In this document: piece by piece, positions 62,087 to 64,000 of the stretch | How the letters are laid out: the number at the start of each line of letters is the position of its first letter | Position numbering within the stretch: the stretch's first letter is position 1 | From: Hyphococcus aureus | GTDB taxonomy: Bacteria; Pseudomonadota; Alphaproteobacteria; Caulobacterales; Parvularculaceae | DNA length: 64,000 bases | Direction: 5' to 3' | Assembly: GCF_042643165.1 (NCBI RefSeq) | Contig: NZ_JBHRSH010000001.1 | Span: 620,001 to 684,000 of the forward strand | Made by a program: the position numbers and the translations under genes | The notes under the pieces: generated by a model | Seen by the model: only the letters and a program-made list of their open reading frames with translations | The model's database searches: none | Told to the model about the DNA's origin: nothing

Positions 62087-63112
62087 ATGGAAGTCAACGT
62101 CGCGGTTGTCGGCGCCACCGGCAATGTCGGCCAGGAAATGCTGGCCATCCTTGAAGAACGCCTGTTCCCGGCGAAGGAAGTCTTCGCCCTCGCTTCGCGC
62201 AAGTCGATTGGCCGCGAAGTGTCCTATGGCGACCGAACGTTGAAATGCCGCGACCTTGAAACATTCGATTTCTCGAAGGTTGATATCGTGCTGATGGCGG
62301 CGGGCGGCTCCGTTGCAAAAGAATGGGCGCCGAAAATCGCGAAAGCCGGCGCCATTGTCATCGACAACTCGTCCCATTTCCGCATGGACCCGGATGTGCC
62401 GCTGATCGTGCCGGAGGTGAACGCCGACGATGTCGCAGGCGCGCGCAAGAAAAACATCATCGCCAACCCGAACTGTTCGACAGCGCAACTCGTCGTCGCG
62501 CTGAAGCCCCTTCATGACGCAGCGACGATCAAGCGCGTCGTCGTGTCGACCTATCAGTCGACATCGGGCGCCGGCCGGGAAGCGATGGACGAGCTGTTCA
62601 ATCAGACGAAAGGCATTTTCGTCAACGACAATCCGACGCCGTCGAAATTCACCAAGCAGATTGCGTTCAACGTCATTCCTCATATCGACGTCTTCATGGA
62701 AGACGGCTTCACCAAAGAGGAATGGAAGATGGTCGCGGAAACGAAAAAGATCCTCGACAAGAAGATCAAGCTCACGGCGACCTGCGTGCGGGTGCCGGTT
62801 TTTGTCGGCCACGCGGAATCGGTGAATGTTGAATTCGAACGCCCGATCACGGATGACGAAGCGCGGGAAATTCTTCGCGAGTCGCCGGGGCTCCTCGTCG
62901 TCGACAAGCGCGAAGACGGCGGATATGTAACGCCGGTTGAATGCGTCGGCGACTTCGCCACCTTCGTGTCGCGCATCCGCGTCGACCCAACCGTGGACAA
63001 TGGTCTCGCCTTCTGGTGCGTATCGGACAATCTGCGCAAAGGCGCGGCGCTCAATGCGGTGCAGATCGCCGAGCTCGTGCTCAATCGCGGCATCCTGAAA
63101 CAGGCGGCTTAA
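62087..63112 (+). CDS. asd: Aspartate-semialdehyde dehydrogenase
   Basis: A 341-residue NADPH enzyme of the lysine, methionine, threonine and diaminopimelate pathway. The Rossmann 'VVGATGNVGQEML', catalytic Cys130 in 'NPNCSTAQ' and 'RVPVFVGHAESVNVEFE' are present. CTGGAG lies 9 bases before the ATG. It produces the precursor of the meso-diaminopimelate used in the wall. A terminator-like hairpin follows at 63184. Confidence 0.97.
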   Translation: MEVNVAVVGATGNVGQEMLAILEERLFPAKEVFALASRKSIGREVSYGDRTLKCRDLETFDFSKVDIVLMAAGGSVAKEWAPKIAKAGAIVIDNSSHFRMDPDVPLIVPEVNADDVAGARKKNIIANPNCSTAQLVVALKPLHDAATIKRVVVSTYQSTSGAGREAMDELFNQTKGIFVNDNPTPSKFTKQIAFNVIPHIDVFMEDGFTKEEWKMVAETKKILDKKIKLTATCVRVPVFVGHAESVNVEFERPITDDEAREILRESPGLLVVDKREDGGYVTPVECVGDFATFVSRIRVDPTVDNGLAFWCVSDNLRKGAALNAVQIAELVLNRGILKQAA

Positions 63113-63183
63113 CTCCTTTGTGGACGAGCGAACGCCCGTCCAGCTATTTTGCGGGCGCTTTCGTTTAAACGCCCGATGATCTA

Positions 63184-63208
63184 GGCTTCGCTGATGCGAA
63201 GCCTTTTT
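63184..63208 (+). terminator. Terminator-like hairpin covering the start of the next gene
   Basis: A perfect 8-base stem (63184-63191 with 63196-63203), 4-base loop and five T look like the asd terminator. The ATG of the following gene is at 63194-63196, in the loop and first stem base, and its weak AGG ribosome site is inside the stem. Confidence 0.75.
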
Positions 63209-63946
63209 CATTTTCTGACGCTGCTGGTCTTCAGCGCCCTCGTCACCCCCGCTTCCGCGCAGGCGCCGGCGGGCTATGACAAAATTTACGACGCCCCCAC
63301 CCAGGTCAATCTCGGCGGGCGGCCGGTCGTCGCGGATATCGAGTTTCACCAGAGAACGTCCAGCGGCAAGACGCAGCTTGCGCTCGTCACCGACGTCACC
63401 AAATTCGTCGTTGAAACCGAGAACGATCTGAAAAACTGGATCGCCAACAGGCGCAATGATTGCGGCGAGCGCTGGAAGTCCGGCGAACCGCGCATCAGCT
63501 TTCCGGACAACGCCATCCGCTTCGCCATTTATCTGGAGATCGAATACTGGTCCTGCGGCTGGAACGGCAAAGGAACGCCGGGGCGCATGGCGCAGGAAAC
63601 CGGCACGGTGGACGTCACCCTCATCCCCTATGTTGAGAACGGAAAACTTCAGGCGCGGCTCGGCGCCTTTACGCTTTCAGAGCAGACCGGGATTTCCAAA
63701 TATCTCCCCCTTGAATTCATCGTGCGCCGCGCGCTGGAGCAGGAGCTGAACAAGCTCAATGAGAACCCGAAATTTTATCGGGCGCCCCAGCCGCTTTTCG
63801 ACGAAAATTTTGTCTATGAAGGCATCACGGCGGCGGAAACCGAAGACGACCGGATCATCATCACGGCGCGCTACGCCGCCGCTCGATCACCCGGCGCGAT
63901 GGATCGCATCCTTGCGCGGCTGCGCACGCAAGGTATCACGCAATAG
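63194..63946 (+). CDS. Exported protein of unknown function
   Basis: A 250-residue protein with a clear signal peptide (cut after ASA-Q near residue 23). The mature part has two cysteines ('NDCGERW', 'WSCGWNG') and several strands; no known family is recognised. The start is fixed by the signal peptide but lies within the terminator-like hairpin. The Arg/Ala-rich C terminus ('MDRILARLRTQGITQ') is amphipathic. Confidence 0.75.
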   Translation: MRSLFHFLTLLVFSALVTPASAQAPAGYDKIYDAPTQVNLGGRPVVADIEFHQRTSSGKTQLALVTDVTKFVVETENDLKNWIANRRNDCGERWKSGEPRISFPDNAIRFAIYLEIEYWSCGWNGKGTPGRMAQETGTVDVTLIPYVENGKLQARLGAFTLSEQTGISKYLPLEFIVRRALEQELNKLNENPKFYRAPQPLFDENFVYEGITAAETEDDRIIITARYAAARSPGAMDRILARLRTQGITQ

Positions 63947-63951
63947 AATTT

Positions 63952-64000
63952 CTACGCTTTCGATACGGTAATTTGTTGCGCTGAAGGCTTGCGCATCAGC
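63952..64000 (-). CDS. Possible C-terminal end of a gene beyond the window
   Basis: On the minus strand a frame entering from the right edge reads MRKPSAQQITVSKA before a stop. It is too short to identify, but the spacing fits the tight convergent ends seen elsewhere here. Confidence 0.3.
   Translation of the reverse strand, partial: LMRKPSAQQITVSKA

Noticed and set aside
62069..63349. 426-codon open frame on the minus strand
   Set aside because: It lies opposite asd and part of the next gene and is Arg/His-rich, as expected for antisense of GC-rich coding DNA.

Overview
The window looks like chromosomal DNA of an alphaproteobacterium with GC-rich, tightly packed genes. Several gene orders are typical of that class: mutS-glnD-murJ-trpS, tkt-gap-pgk with a class I aldolase and a divergent DUF4164-zapA pair, and a sucDAB-lpd block. 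A Parvularculales/Hyphomonadales-like relative is plausible, but the sequence alone cannot fix the genus. About 57 protein genes are supported. I found no tRNA, rRNA, CRISPR array, insertion sequence or prophage.

Layout. 1-5 kb: end of a YbjN-like secreted protein, rRNA methyltransferase rsmB, a Bax-inhibitor-like membrane protein, mercaptopyruvate sulfurtransferase, a TTC38-like repeat protein. 5-11.2 kb (minus): glycolytic/Calvin operon tkt-gap-lipoprotein-pgk-membrane protein-aldolase, with two poorly known genes embedded in it. 11.3-17.3 kb: zapA pair, gpmA, isoaspartyl peptidase, a secreted phosphatase-like protein, an ECF sigma factor coupled to a small membrane protein, and a QEGLA-motif metallopeptidase. 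17.3-26.2 kb (minus): mutS, Sel1-like, glnD, murJ, trpS. 26.3-32.7 kb: SprT/YgjP-like protease, PBP1-type peptidoglycan synthase, TetR regulator, OmpA-type porin, M28 peptidase. 32.8-38.3 kb: a 42-residue membrane peptide, then a textbook cobalamin riboswitch controlling btuB-btuF-btuC-btuD (overlapping cistrons), facing a PduO-type cobalamin adenosyltransferase: a B12 uptake and activation locus. 38.3-41.9 kb: POT peptide transporter, GlcG/HbpS-like protein, two membrane proteins.

41.9-56 kb is the TCA-cycle block. sucA, sucB, a lipoprotein-like gene and lpdA follow sucD, but sucC lies about 5.3 kb away from sucD. Between them sit DUF1206, cupin and PRC-barrel genes, an overlapping rlmJ/methyltransferase/thioesterase operon, an AT-richer gene of the Shedu (DUF4263) nuclease family starting 2 bases after the sucC stop, and a gene-free 583-base stretch. 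That stretch holds two homologous tandem hairpins that differ by paired compensatory changes. 56-64 kb: GNAT acetyltransferase, OmpW porin, two tandem ABM monooxygenase-fold proteins, a Mpl/MurC-type ligase divergent from an LD-carboxypeptidase (a murein recycling pair), an MgtC-like membrane protein, asd, and a secreted unknown whose start codon lies inside the apparent terminator of asd.

The most interesting points are the Shedu-family gene lodged in a split succinyl-CoA synthetase operon, the covarying twin hairpins beside it, the repeated start-codon sequence between the B12 riboswitch and btuB, the asd terminator that covers the next gene's start codon, and the sigma factor coupled to a small membrane protein.
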